DNA from: Micrasema longulum
Taxonomy: Eukaryota; Arthropoda; Insecta; Trichoptera; Brachycentridae
Length of the DNA: 64,000 nucleotides
Assembly (NCBI GenBank): GCA_022494885.1
Contig: JAGVSM010003009.1
Span: forward strand, 1 to 64,000
Direction: 5' to 3'
Shown: positions 34,086 through 45,084 of the stretch, piece after piece
Layout of the letters: every line of letters starts with the position of its first letter
How positions within the stretch are numbered: position 1 is the stretch's first letter
Notes under the pieces: generated by a model
Databases searched by the model: none
The model's input: only the letters and a program-made list of their open reading frames with translations
Told to the model about the DNA's origin: nothing
Position numbers and translations under genes: made by a program

Positions 34086-34683
34086 TAAAATAACTTTGTT
34101 TTATGAACCACTTTTTATTCACGCAACCGACTAGTTTCGGAAATTACACGTTACAAATAGAAAATTACCTTAATTTCTCACTAGGAAGTAAAATAAAAAC
34201 TTTGTACAATTACTTTACAAGCAGTAACACCCTTAGGTACCAGCAGTTACTCATTTACTCAATCACTAAGTTCATCAGTTAATCGGTCAGCAACAGATTT
34301 GTATCATATTATTCAATAAATAACGTCGTTTTTATTATGTCATCTAACTAGGGAAGGTACAACATATAGTTAAGTTTACCCAAAAACTGTTTTCAAGCTA
34401 TGTAAACTAATTATTTCCAATCTTAAGCATCTACTTTCTAAATGTAGTAGGAATAAATTTAAAGTATCTGCTATCAAAAGTAATTATTTGTACTCATTTC
34501 AAATTGAACAGTTTGTCTGACCTTGCAGCAGGAGTAACACGCACTTGGTAATTATATTCCTTTGGTATAGAAATTGTGCACAAATTACATGTTCAACTGC
34601 TGTGACATACCACTTTCAATATTAAAAATATCTTACCATTTAATACTGGATTTAATACATTTCCTCAAATTTACAGTGTTGAA

Positions 34684-34872
34684 ATGCTTTCGAAGCCATG
34701 GCTAACGAGGGAAACAGCCATTTTTTGCAAAAACATTCTACGTTTCAAAGGTTTTTGTCGTTGTCTCACCATGTTAGTTATATTATTTGCTCTGATTTGC
34801 TCACTTATGAAGGTACTGAGTCTAGCGATGAGGGTGCACCAGGAACACACTTAAACACCGAAAATGGCGGAG
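34684..34872 (+). CDS. Candidate first coding exon of an unknown gene
   Basis: An acceptor-like TTTACAG at about 34671-34677 and a good donor GGAG/GTATGT at 34873 bound a coding-like segment. Two frames compete. Frame one starts at 34698 in a strong context (GCCATGG) and stays open to the donor (58 codons plus one base; ends THLNTENGG). Frame two starts at 34684 and encodes a basic flank plus a hydrophobic stretch (LTMLVILFALICSLM), stopping before the donor. Either could be chance. No family was recognised and no later exon was found. Confidence 0.35.
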
Positions 34873-35639
34873 GTATGTAATATTTTATTATTTTAAATTT
34901 ATTTTCTTTTATTTAGGAAACATACAGTACCTTTACATTGTTTTATATTTTACACAGTTAGACTTAACTCTTATGGACCAGTGAAGTTTCCATATTATAA
35001 AATAATTATATGTAAGGTTATTAATTAAAGTACAAAAAACAGAAGGAAAATAAAGATATATAGAAATTGTTTAGAAAATTAAAATTACATTTAAAAAATT
35101 AGGAAGTTTGTAAAAGTAATTAAAGGTTATGAATTAAAATAAAGAATGAAAAACATGCTTAGATGTAAAAATAAAATAAAATAAAATCATTTTTTTAAAA
35201 AGGAAAAACATAAATATACACATACATATTTTAAGGGATTCAAAGAAGCGATGAGAAGAATCTTTAAAGAATCTTTAAATAAGAAAATAAATTCATGTCA
35301 ATTTAAAAACCATCTTCAGAATTAATGACACATCTTAAGAGCAGCATTATATTGATTTCATATACATATACAATATAAGTAATTAAAAGTAGTTTAAAAG
35401 TATAAAAACATTTCAATGCAGCAGAGAAAAAAGAAGGAATAACAGGTATGACAAGTAATATTTAAAATTTGAAAAAGCAATATAAAGAGAAGATTTTAAA
35501 CCAAAGGAAGTTGATAATATTTCAGTAAAGTGATTTTCGCAGTAATACAAACTTCAGTAGAAAAATTTGATTAAAATTAACAATATTAATGTATGTAATG
35601 TGAAGTGATGTAAGAGAAAGGGGGATCAACGGGAGTTTT
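34873..35639. other. AT-rich, no recognised gene
   Basis: Nothing supportable was seen. Confidence 0.35.
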
Positions 35640-35935
35640 ATTCAAAAGCTTTCAATACACTATTTTTTTGATAATTGTTATCCTGTATGATAGATATCTA
35701 TATGGTTAAAAAAGCTGTTAAAAGAAGAACACAATCTATGTAAAAACGAATTCTGACAATAGTTCGTATTAACGCTAGGTATTCGAAAGGTTGGGAGATT
35801 TCGTAGGGCACGTGATGGACATTTAATTTGAATTGTATTTAGGAGCCGGGACGAATCAGTTAGACTGTTAATAATTTTGTAGAGGAAAGTGAAATTCATT
35901 AATGTTCTCCTTTTTTTAAGGTTAATAAATTTGTG
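35640..35935 (-). pseudogene. LINE C-terminal fragment
   Basis: The - strand frame reads MNFTFLYKIINSLTDSSRLL, then LRNLPTFRIPSVNTNYCQNS and FLHRLCSSFNSFF. The F-L-K--N-, F-IP---T-Y--NS-, RL---FN order is the LINE C-terminal signature. It is open over 73 codons. Confidence 0.6.
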
Positions 35936-36708
35936 AAAACGTGCAGATAAGTCTTAATTTGGAAATATAAGAGAGCATCGGAAATTCAAATGTTCTAAAA
36001 ATTTGTGTTGTACTAATGTTGTATATTTATCGGACTAATGTTAAATGATCTAGGAAAAAGTTCAACTTAAATTTAAATCAAGCCGGGTAGCTCAAAAAAA
36101 ACGCTTATACAGGATTTTTGTACTTTTTTTCATCCACCATTTACAAATAAAACTTAATGTCACAAATTCAGAAAGTCAAACAATATCACAGAAAATTTTG
36201 GGAATCGATATAACCAAATTTTCCCGTAATTTACTCGAGTATTGTTCGTTTAATTATGTTATAAAACCCTTGTTCTAGTATAAGAATGATTTCAGAAAAT
36301 CAGAAAGCCTTTCTCGTTTAAACGAACATTAATTTAATCTAATTTATTCAACTCGGGTCCATTACACATTACTCGTAGAGCTGAATTCCAAAACCATTTA
36401 GCATTTAGTGACATTGACTCAATAATCTCGAAACCCATCAAACCCAATCGAATTACCTATATAGCGAGTGCCTATTTCAACGGCCCCTTTTCCCCCATTC
36501 AAATTGTATTACAATATTAAATATTACACTCATATTAGAGGAGAGTAACCAATTATGGAATGTACCTAATATTGAACGGCAAAGTTTTGTTCCGGCGCTT
36601 ATATGATATAGGGGGATGATTGGTCTGTTGAACATGATCAGCCTACTAAGAGCAACTTTTCCATTCTAGGATTACCAGTTTTAGACTCCTTGTCTCTAAC
36701 TGTGTAGG
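35936..36708. other. No recognised gene
   Basis: AT-rich to mixed. It ends with the 8-bp TGTGTAGG at 36701-36708 that is duplicated by the next element. Confidence 0.35.
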
Positions 36709-37511
36709 CATAGAATTAAGAATATTCCAGAAACCGCATAAACACATCAAACAGAAGGCGACTCAACTACTCATAAATTAGTAGGTTTACGTTTTGCCCC
36801 ATTATTTTTTTTGTAGACGTCGCTTAATACGCAACTCCTGATTTGAATTCAACTATGCCGTTTTGTGTTCTTTTAAAGTGTAGAAATACTGCTAGGATCT
36901 TATAGAAACAGGATGGCATCACATTTCATGCGTTATTTACAAACGAATGTTTATGTAGCAAATGAATTACTTAAAAAATGAATTATTTTTCCATCTGTCA
37001 GATTGTCGAAGAAACAAAATGGAAATTTCGTAAGTGTTGCCAGGGTAGAATTTGTTTTTACCCGACTTTGCTCATTTAATAAAAGAACTAATAAAAATTA
37101 GACCTCGGATTAAACAACGCCGTGGGGGACATTTAGACGACATTATCTTTAAAACATCAAATATTATTTAGCATGATATAAAAATATCCGTTTTGTGTCA
37201 AATAAAATTTGTTTAATATTTTAAGTTCTAAGTTCATAAATTCAATTACTCTTATTAAGTGATCCTTTATTTATATAATCTGTTGTGTCAATCAATGTTT
37301 CCGCGTGCACAATAAAATTTTAGAGAAATTAACACATTGCTTTTTTTTACCTCACATTTGTATTATGATTTTTTTTTCCATCGAGCAACAGTACCCGGCG
37401 ACTTAACGTATGCGCACGGCGAAAGTGTGTCTAAGTGGGGGAATAATTGGACACAGTCCGATGTATTCAAATATGATTCTAGGCTGCTTCTGGACTATCC
37501 TTAATTCTATG
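36709..37511. mobile_element. P-element-like non-autonomous transposon, copy 1 (803 bp)
   Basis: It begins CATAGAATTAAGAATATTCC, and its reversed end begins CATAGAATTAAGGATAGTCC. Perfect 8-bp target duplications TGTGTAGG lie at 36701-36708 and 37512-37519. P elements also begin with CA and make 8-bp duplications. From 36855 the interior reads MPFCVLLKCRNTARIL, a TAG, then KQDGITFH: the opening of a THAP zinc finger (C-x4-C, then FH), the DNA-binding domain of P transposases. A 28-nt segment 37002-37029 has matching acceptor and GTAAGTG donor and may be an exon remnant. The catalytic core is missing. Confidence 0.8.
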
Positions 37512-38134
37512 TGTGTAGGTATGTATCATAAAGTGGAATGGCGATTCAGTTATTTTCGATTTTTTATTATTTTTGTGCATTACATGTTTATACGTCTATA
37601 TCTTTTCATGTTCCATAATGCTCATTTTTACTTTTTTTTAATACTCGTATGTATATTGTGATTGACATGTGTGCTGTTATTTACATGTCATAAATAAATG
37701 TAGGAATACGTGGAGCTGGCGAAAGAATTAATAAAGCGGATTGAGTTGGTTGAAATTCGATCTCTTAGACAAAAGTGTGAGAAATCAGTGTATAAAAGGA
37801 TTAGGAATGTAGAAATGCAAAGATAAGACGGGTATAACTTATAAGATTAAGAAAGGCTCGCCAAAATGATTTGGTTGTGTGGAACTAATAAACGACAAAA
37901 GCATTTCTTGAACACATTTTTTTAGTCTGCAATATTTTGTGAATTTCCAAATATTTTTTGTTAAGTAAATGACTTTAAACCTTTATTGGTGCGGGCGAGA
38001 TTAATCAGATGTAAATATTTTACCTTTTTCTTTATCTGCTTCTTCTTAAGCCTTGTTTTCTCTACTGCTAGATTTATTTTTTAATATATTTATTTAAAAT
38101 TACACTCGTTTACATTTTCATGAACTTTTTAGGC
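37512..38134. other. Intergenic with small LINE-D and 393-repeat pieces
   Basis: 37700-37825 (+) reads VEIRSLRQKCEKSVYKRIRN, a LINE-D scrap matching 38590-38660. 37975-38020 matches the AAACCTTTATTNNTGCGGG block of the 393-bp repeat. Confidence 0.45.
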
Positions 38135-39020
38135 TAAACTATCAGTTTACAACGGAGTTTTTCTGCCAACTCTAATGTATGGGAGCAAAGTATGGAATTT
38201 GAAGAATGATCAACAATATTTTGAGTTTGTCCAAATTATTGTAGACAAGGACTGGATTCAACTCCCTGGGGAGCTGTTTATATTAACATATTACAACAGA
38301 GATGAAGAACATTTAAGAAAGTGAAATAATTCAATTAGATGAAACTCCGCATAAATAAAGGTTTCAGCTCTTTAACTTCACAAACATCAACAGATGGAAG
38401 AATTGAAGGAATATAGATGTTCAAATATAGGCAGAATGGTGAATGTTACACAGTGTGTAAAGTGGCCACTTAAACCAGCCATTGACAGGTCATCAGCCCT
38501 GTAGATGCCTAGACTTCTATATTACCTTTTCTTAAATGTTTTTCATCTCTGTTGTAATATGTTAATTGAAGAATGATGATTAAAGTAGGTTGAATGCTGT
38601 CAAAATGCAATCCCTCAGGCAAATGTGTGGTAAAACGATGTATGATAGGTGCACAAACAAATGTCGAGATCCGTGAAGTGTGTAAGGCTTAGAAATGCAT
38701 TATCGACAGAATCAAGAAAGGGGTGCTTTGTTGGTTTGGACATGTGGAGCAAATGGACAGTGAAAGAACGGCTAAAAGGATCTACGAAGCGAATGTTGAA
38801 GGATGCAGAAAACAAGGAAGACCGAGAAAGACATGGCACAATCAAATCTATCAAATACTTGAAGATGGGCATGTCAAAAGTAGGAATAATCGGCGTGCGT
38901 GCATATGAGAAGATGTATGAATGTAGAGGAAGCGAGGTCTATATGCCAAGATAGAGTGATATGGCGTTCTTTCCTCTCTGCTTACCCCTACGGGGAAACG
39001 GCGTGATGGTTTGTTTGTTT
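38135..39020 (+). pseudogene. LINE-D remnant, interrupted by a 393-family insertion
   Basis: 38140-38210 reads KLSVYNGVFLPTLMYGSKVW, the end of the RT. After the insertion at 38211-38565 the order resumes: LRQMCGKTMYDR, FGHVEQMDSERTAKRIYEAN, VEGCRKQGRPRKTWHNQIYQ, then the family 3' end CTTACCCCTACGGGGAAAC and a TTTGT-rich tail. Several frame changes are present. Confidence 0.65.
38211..38565. mobile_element. 393-family unit inserted in LINE-D with a 12-bp target duplication
   Basis: TTGAAGAATGAT occurs at 38199-38210 and again at 38566-38577. Between them lies CAACAATATTTTGAGTTTGT and the CTGGATTCAACTCCCTGG block in + orientation, then an inverted middle section bounded by AACATATTACAACAGAGATG and its reverse complement at 38540-38563. 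The same middle section is in the opposite orientation in the arrays at 3.2 and 62.8 kb. Confidence 0.75.
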
Positions 39021-39270
39021 TGTTTTAGTAGAATTTTTAGGCTGTGCCTGTGTTAAGCCATATTAATTTACAATAGTAAAAAATACCCAGTAAAATGAAA
39101 TTCATTGTAAAAACATGTCATGCAATAGAATAGCAATCCAGGAAAACAAATTGTCAATAATAAAAAGTGAAAAAACAAATAATAACGCTCCAAAAAAGAT
39201 ATCATAAAAAATAATAAGATATAAATATTGAAATTAAAATTATACAAATTTTAATTACATACATAATCAA
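39021..39270. other. No recognised gene
   Basis: AT-rich filler between two LINE remnants. Confidence 0.35.
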
Positions 39271-39620
39271 ATAAAAGAATTCGAGATGAATAAAGTCACT
39301 CAGATACCAACATAATATTAAAATTCCTAAATTCCATACAGGACATGGTCAAAATAGTTTTGTCTTCAAAGGTGTAAAAAATTATAATAATCTTCCCAAT
39401 GAACTAAAAACTATTAAAAATAATATATCGATACATTCATTTAAAGTTAATCTAAAGAAATTTTTTGAACACGTGTAAAAACCACATTAAATTTTAATTA
39501 GTATGAATGTATTATTGTTTTATGTTTTTTCTTTATATATCCTATGTTTTCATTTTTCTTTTTCATGTACTCGTATTTAAAATTTTATAAACTTCTATAA
39601 ATAAACAATTAAAACAGTGT
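39271..39620 (+). pseudogene. LINE C-terminal fragment and 3' end
   Basis: From about 39324 the frame reads IPKFHTGHGQNSFVFKGVKN, YNNLPNELKTIKN and HSFKVNLKKFFEHV and TAA at about 39478: the RNSF-YKG-K-YNNLPNE, SF K--LKK pattern. It is open over about 50 codons. Confidence 0.65.
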
Positions 39621-40004
39621 AAGTCACTCTCCAAGCAAAATAGTAAGTCTCTTTTTTTGAGGAGTTACAGTGATAAAATTTACTAGATGTGTAAAGTAGA
39701 TATGTTTAGAATTTTACAAAAACATGTAATTTTTATAAAATTTATTTATAAAAATATAAAAAATTAAAAAAATACACAAAATAATAAAATCATTGAAATC
39801 AGTAGAAAATAATACAAAAACATAATTGAGACGTCGTTTATAGAGTAAGAAATTAACGCAATAAACAATACGCCAAATAAAAGTGAGTACTAAATCAAAA
39901 AGACAAAAAAAAAAACATTAAAATATCATTAAATTATTAGTCTTATCATTATTGTTTATAATGGAAAAAATAAATAAATAGGTGTATTCTATTTACATTT
40001 TTTT
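39621..40004. other. AT-rich, no recognised gene
   Basis: Long A-rich runs; nothing supportable. Confidence 0.35.
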
Positions 40005-40525
40005 TCCATTACAAACAATGATCAATAATAAAAATAATGTGACTACACTGGAGTTACCCGTGCTGAGGACACTTAACAATATACTTTTTTTAAATTACAT
40101 TTGAGAATAAACAAAGAAGACTTACTTAAAAAAACAAAGATAATTAACAAATATTCCGACAGTTTTACAAACAAGGTATTTATGTACATCTATATTATTT
40201 ATATTACAAAACACACAATGAAAATAACAAAAACCTAACATAAACTACACATTTGTGGAACAATTGATTCAATGTTTGTGTGGGCGAATGAGACAATCCA
40301 TTTTACTTCTACCCAGCTGAACTATCCATTTTTTATAGCCTTTTTGAACACTTTCTCATTTTTAATTGTTTTAATAGACGGTGGAAGAAAGTTGTAGAAT
40401 TTAATTGCATTACACTCGAAATACCTTTGTCCGAAAGTGGTATTAGTTTGTATTTGTTTAAGTTGTCTTTGTGTTGAGGATCTAGTGATTGTATGTGTTG
40501 TAATGTTAATGAAATGTGATAAATA
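40005..40525 (-). pseudogene. LINE-B 3' end, copy 2
   Basis: The - strand frame 40322-40531 reads QRQLKQIQTNTTFGQRYFEC, then KFYNFLPPSIKTIKNEKVFK, KAIKNG and stop. 3' UTR with GTTACCCGTGCTGAGGACAC reversed, as in 31070-31830. Confidence 0.7.
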
Positions 40526-40856
40526 AATCAATATCTAAGAGCATTGGTGTAATTTCACTTTTATTTTTTTAAGAGATTCATTAAAAAATATATGGCTCTC
40601 TATAAAATGAAGACAAGACTTCAGGAAAATAAGCTGGCATTTTCGAGCGTTGCGTCGGTCGCAACACACAAACTCGCGGCGTGTAATCAATCATCAAAAA
40701 CTCGAGGTAGCGTACTGGAAGAATGTTGCCCCTATATTTATTTATGTCACTTATATCACCCTCTCAAACATTCATGTTACAACTTTAACTCAAATATGTT
40801 TTGAAGAAAAATATTATTCTTTGAACATAAAAAAAAACGTATTATTCCTTTTTACA

Positions 40857-40905
40857 GGGCTTTCATAAGGCACTGCATTGGTACACCAACCACGGCACGG
40901 CGTTA
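40857..40905 (-). repeat. SINE3 scrap
   Basis: GGCACTGCATTGGTACACCA matches the reversed SINE3 box; nothing else of the element remains. Confidence 0.45.
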
Positions 40906-40959
40906 AATGAAGGCAAGATGAGTCGTTTGCTTCAGATGCATCTATATTTTTTATTACGT

Positions 40960-41397
40960 GTTGAGGACACATAACAATAATTTGTAAAAAATATTTTTAC
41001 ATTTAAGAATATACAAAGAAGACCTTATGTACAGAAATAATTAACAAAATGTTCAGGCGGTCATACACACTACGCATTGAAGGTTATATTAAATTTACGT
41101 ACACCTTTATTATTTATATTGTAAAACGCACAATAAAATAATAAAAACATAACATAAAGTATACATTTGTGGAGCAGTTGATTCAATATTGGTTTGGGCA
41201 AATGAGACAATTTATATTCTTCTACCCAGCTGAACTATCCATTTTGTATAGTGTTTTTGAACATTTTCTCATTTCTTATTGTTTTAATAGACGGTGGAAG
41301 TAGGTTATAGATTTTAATAGCATTACACTCAAAATTCCTTTGTCCGAAAGTGGTATTAGTTTGTATTTGTTTAAGTTGTCTTTGTTAAACTTATTTA
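40960..41397 (-). repeat. LINE-B 3' end, copy 3, cut at a P-like insertion
   Basis: GTGTTGAGGACACATAACAA, GTGGAGCAGTTGATTCAATA and GTCCGAAAGTGGTATTAG match the other two copies. Similarity stops at TTAAGTTGTCTTTGT, about 10 bp before the P-like element at 41398. Confidence 0.7.
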
Positions 41398-42198
41398 CAT
41401 AGAATTAAGAATAGTCCAGAAACCGCATACGCACATCAAACAGAAGGCGACTCAACTACTCATAAATTAGTAGGTTTACGTTTTGACCCATTAGTTTTTT
41501 TGTAAACGTCGCTCAGTACGCAACTTCTGATTTGAATTCAAGTATGCCGTGTTGTGTCCTTTTAAAGTGTAGAAATACTGCTAGGATCTTAAAGAAACAG
41601 GATGTAATCACATTCCATGTGTAATTAGCAAATGAATATGTATATAACAAATACATTGCTTAAAAATTTAATAATTTTTCCGTCTGTCAGATTGTCGAAA
41701 AAACAAAATGGGAATTTCGTTAGTGTTGCCAGGGTAGTAAATTTTTTACCCTACTTTACTCATATAATGAGAGATTTAATGAAAATTGGATCTCGGATTA
41801 AACAACTCTGTGGTCACATTTGACCGACATTATCTTCAAAATATCTAATATTATTTAACATGATATAAAAATATCCGTTTTATGTAAAATAATATTTGAT
41901 TTATATTTTAAGTTCAAAGCTCATTAATACAATTACACTTATTAAATGACCTTACTTATCTTCTCTGTTATGTCAATCAATATTTTCGTGTGCACAATAA
42001 AATTTTAGAGAAATTAACAGATTGCTTTTTTTTTACCTTACATTTGTGATATGATTTTTTTTTCCCATTATGCAACATTACGCTGCGACCTCACGAATGC
42101 GCGCGGTGAAAGTGGGGCATAGTGGTGGAATTATTGGACATAGTCTGATGTATTCAAATATGATTCTACGCTCCTTCTGGAGTACTCTTAATTCTATG
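41398..42198. mobile_element. P-element-like non-autonomous transposon, copy 2 (801 bp)
   Basis: It starts CATAGAATTAAGAATAGTCC; its reversed end starts CATAGAATTAAGAGTACTCC. Perfect 8-bp duplications CTTATTTA lie at 41390-41397 and 42199-42206. From 41544 the THAP opening is intact: MPCCVLLKCRNTARIL, KKQDVITFHV and TAA at 41622. It aligns with copy 1 along its whole length at roughly nine bases in ten by eye. No transposase core is left, so movement would need a source elsewhere. Confidence 0.8.
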
Positions 42199-42234
42199 CT
42201 TATTTATTTAAATTTTTGTTAATAATTTTCTTTA

Positions 42235-42420
42235 TATCTTTTATCTACATGCTATGCTTGTAAAAGCCCTCCGGGCGTTTATGTGAATTTAATAAAAAAA
42301 TCACTTAAAATGTACCCTGGCGGGTTTATTGCCGAATCGAAATTTCTTCCAACAAACCAATAAAATACACGTGTTATTTATATCATTCAAGTTTCGAAGC
42401 ACTTTCGCTAAATATATTTA
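42235..42420 (-). repeat. LINE-E 3' UTR fragment
   Basis: GTACCCTGGCGGGTTTATTG, GAAATTTCTTCCAACAAACC and ATTCAAGTTTCGAAG match 48842-48930 in order. Confidence 0.5.
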
Positions 42421-43599
42421 CAGGGTTACTAGAACTGAACTCGCCATGGCAAATTCGCATAAAGAGGAGGTCAGTTGCTAATTACCTTACTTCCCTCAAT
42501 TAAAGTTTTATAGTTTAGGAGATATGTGAATTTTAATACTTTATTGAGATTTTTCCAAAATTTGACCTTCGAGCATTCAGAACATTTTTTTTTCATTATT
42601 TCAGTATTTTTTTGTTATTTGTTGGTAGTCATAGGCATTTGTGAATAAAATACTTCGGAACTTCTCTCAACCTATTTTTTTCTACAATTGTTAAAAGACT
42701 TCTATTTGATTAAAACACAAGTGTTCGATATAACCTACATGTACACAACACTTTTTTTTTTCATTAGTAATGAATACCTTGGCATAAATTAATCTTCAAA
42801 TGCACAAAGGTAGATTAGTGCAATTTTCCAGTGTCCCACCAGCCACATTTATTTAAAAAATAACGCAGAACACATTGACTGTTGGGCTTTTTCTTCTTAG
42901 CAGTAGGTATAATAAAATAGTTCGTAATCTTGTTTGAAAAAATATTTTATTGCAGTATGAATTTTGATGACATAGTAAAAACTTAAATATGGTTAAATTC
43001 TGGAATCAAACAGAATGGAATAGAATACAAGTCACAGTGGAATGACCCAAAGGTCATTGAGAAGTCACTTTTGAATAAAACTTTTTTAATCGGTTTTTCG
43101 TATTTAAAAACGGATTATTCGCTTCACTAGTTTCAATTATTTTTGGCAATTTTGGCTCACGGAAGTTTAACCGAATCCACAAAGCTAATAAGCAACGGAG
43201 AAATTAAAAATTAATCCCCCAAACGGCGCGTATTTGTGTAATTTCCCTAAACTTATGTTAAACAACCACATACGAGCTTTTCATTTCAAAGGAAAACTTT
43301 CACAATGAAATTAAATTACTTCTAGCCAATTTCTAAACATTGAATAATATTTAAGTGTTGCCAGGTTGTGGAAATGACCAATTCTATTTAGGTAAAGTAA
43401 ATACTACGGCCTTTACATAAAAAGGCTTCGTGTTTCTTTATTTAATTATTTGATTAATTTATTAATTCATTTTAATGTTTTGAGCTGTTTTGTTTTAATG
43501 GTTTAAAGTGGTATAACCTTTATCATACTCTGTAAAAAAAACCTCGAGTGGTTACCTTAGATAAGGAAATAACCGCCTGATAATCACTGTCTCTATACA
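42421..43599. other. No recognised gene
   Basis: AT-rich. The ATG at 42453 (GCCATGG) followed by GTCAGT was considered as an exon and rejected. Confidence 0.35.
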
Positions 43600-43690
43600 T
43601 CCTTTTCTTCTTCTTCCGGTGGCGGGTCCCCCGACGTTGGCGATCGCTCCAGTGAAAGCATTTCTGTCCTGCACTACTTTTATAATAGTA
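43600..43690 (-). repeat. LINE-F scrap
   Basis: The - strand reads VQDRNAFTGAIANVGGP, matching AQDRNAYSRVITNVEGT at 14765. Confidence 0.5.
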
Positions 43691-44039
43691 ATTCCTGAGA
43701 AAAGATAACCAGAATGTTTTCCCGTTGCCTTTTCTGGTAATTTTAGATTCTTTTTCCATCTAATTAAAATTATAAGTGTGTATTGCTTGGTGATCTAATT
43801 AGATTATATCTCCTTTTTTCAAATGAATGTTTTTTTTGTATATTTGTCTCAGGGTACTCGATATTTTGTCATTTTCGGAGATTCTGATGGACAAAATATT
43901 TCATTTAAAATTATTTTTTATACCTAGGTACGTGTTACATTTTTTTACGGGTTACTTTTGTGTTAAGGATTACTTGAAGATAGCAAAAAAACTCGTGGTA
44001 ATATTCATAGTAATGGCCGAGATATTAATTAAGTAAATG

Positions 44040-44450
44040 AAATTTGTAACAAACTCTGAATTTGGGCAAAGAAATTCCAGGTTTCTGGGCCCAAAAAAAT
44101 TTAATATGTTACCCGAACATTGTAAAACCATGACCCGGATTCAATTTTTAAAAATTGTTAAAAGTTGGTTACTGGGTTTAGGTCGAGAAAAATCGTAAAC
44201 TTACTAAAAACATTTTAAAATAATAAATTGTATATATATTCTATAACTTCATAAAAAAATAACTAGTAGGTAGTCATGTTATTGTTTATTTTTGCATATA
44301 AATGTCTGCCTTAAAACAGGTTGTACCTAGTTAGGCAGACTTGACATGATCTAGAGAAATCTATTACCTTAGTGTATATGGAGTAGATAAAGTAATTGTT
44401 ATTTTTTTAATAAACTATGATTTTTATTATTATTATTATTATTAAACATA
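44040..44450 (+). pseudogene. LINE C-terminal fragment with (TTA)n tail
   Basis: Reads TNSEFGQRNSRFLGPKKFN, MLPEHCKTMTRIQFLKIVKS and WLLGLG, then TAA; the FG-R---FLGPK-FN-LPEH pattern. The 3' UTR contains a hairpin (GTCTGCCTTAAAACAGG / CCTAGTTAGGCAGAC at 44306-44340) and ends in about eight ATT repeats at 44425-44448. Confidence 0.65.
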
Positions 44451-44634
44451 ACAAAATATTTTTTTTGGTTAATCCCGTAAAAATATAGTAAGTTAAAATG
44501 TTAAATTCACATAGCGTTTTGCTTCTGAAAACAAAATGCTAGTTTAAAGGGTTATTTAACAGTGCAATATATTTTTTGATTCCTTTGCGATTCATCGAAT
44601 TACACTCTTCTGCTCGTTTTCTGGAATATTTTTT

Positions 44635-44745
44635 TATTGTTGTCCCTGAACTGGCACCGGTAAAGTAAGACTGGTCATCTCACCTTCAAGTAACTTATTT
44701 GGTTTACCAATGCAGTGCCTTATGCACCATCACATGCAAATTCGG
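44635..44745 (+). repeat. SINE3 3' fragment
   Basis: CCCTGAACTGGCACCGG, GTAAGACTGGTCATCTCACC and GGTTTACCAATGCAGTGCC; the tRNA-like head is absent. Confidence 0.6.
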
Positions 44746-45084
44746 GTAAGTATATACGAGTATTTTATACAAAAGTTGACCAGGAAAATTCTTTCATATG
44801 TAAATTGGATTGAGAAGAATATAATATTCCTCTATCTCCGTATTGTACGCGAGTACAACGTCACAGTATGTTAATAAACACATGACTCGATAACAAGTCT
44901 TTTCATTTTCATCCTACTCTTGACATCATACCGTGGTATAGGTGTAATGTGGGTGTAAGTCTAGCTACGCTCACACCCAGACCCGGGTGCCACCCTGCTG
45001 GGTGCGAACAGGGCCGAAACAATAGTGATAAAAACTCATTTTACGTCGGTATGTCCAAATCTTTGGGAAACAAAAGGAATACAC

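Noticed and set aside
42453..42477. Start exon MANSHKEE with GTCAGT
   Set aside because: Eight codons and a weak donor beside a LINE scrap are not enough.
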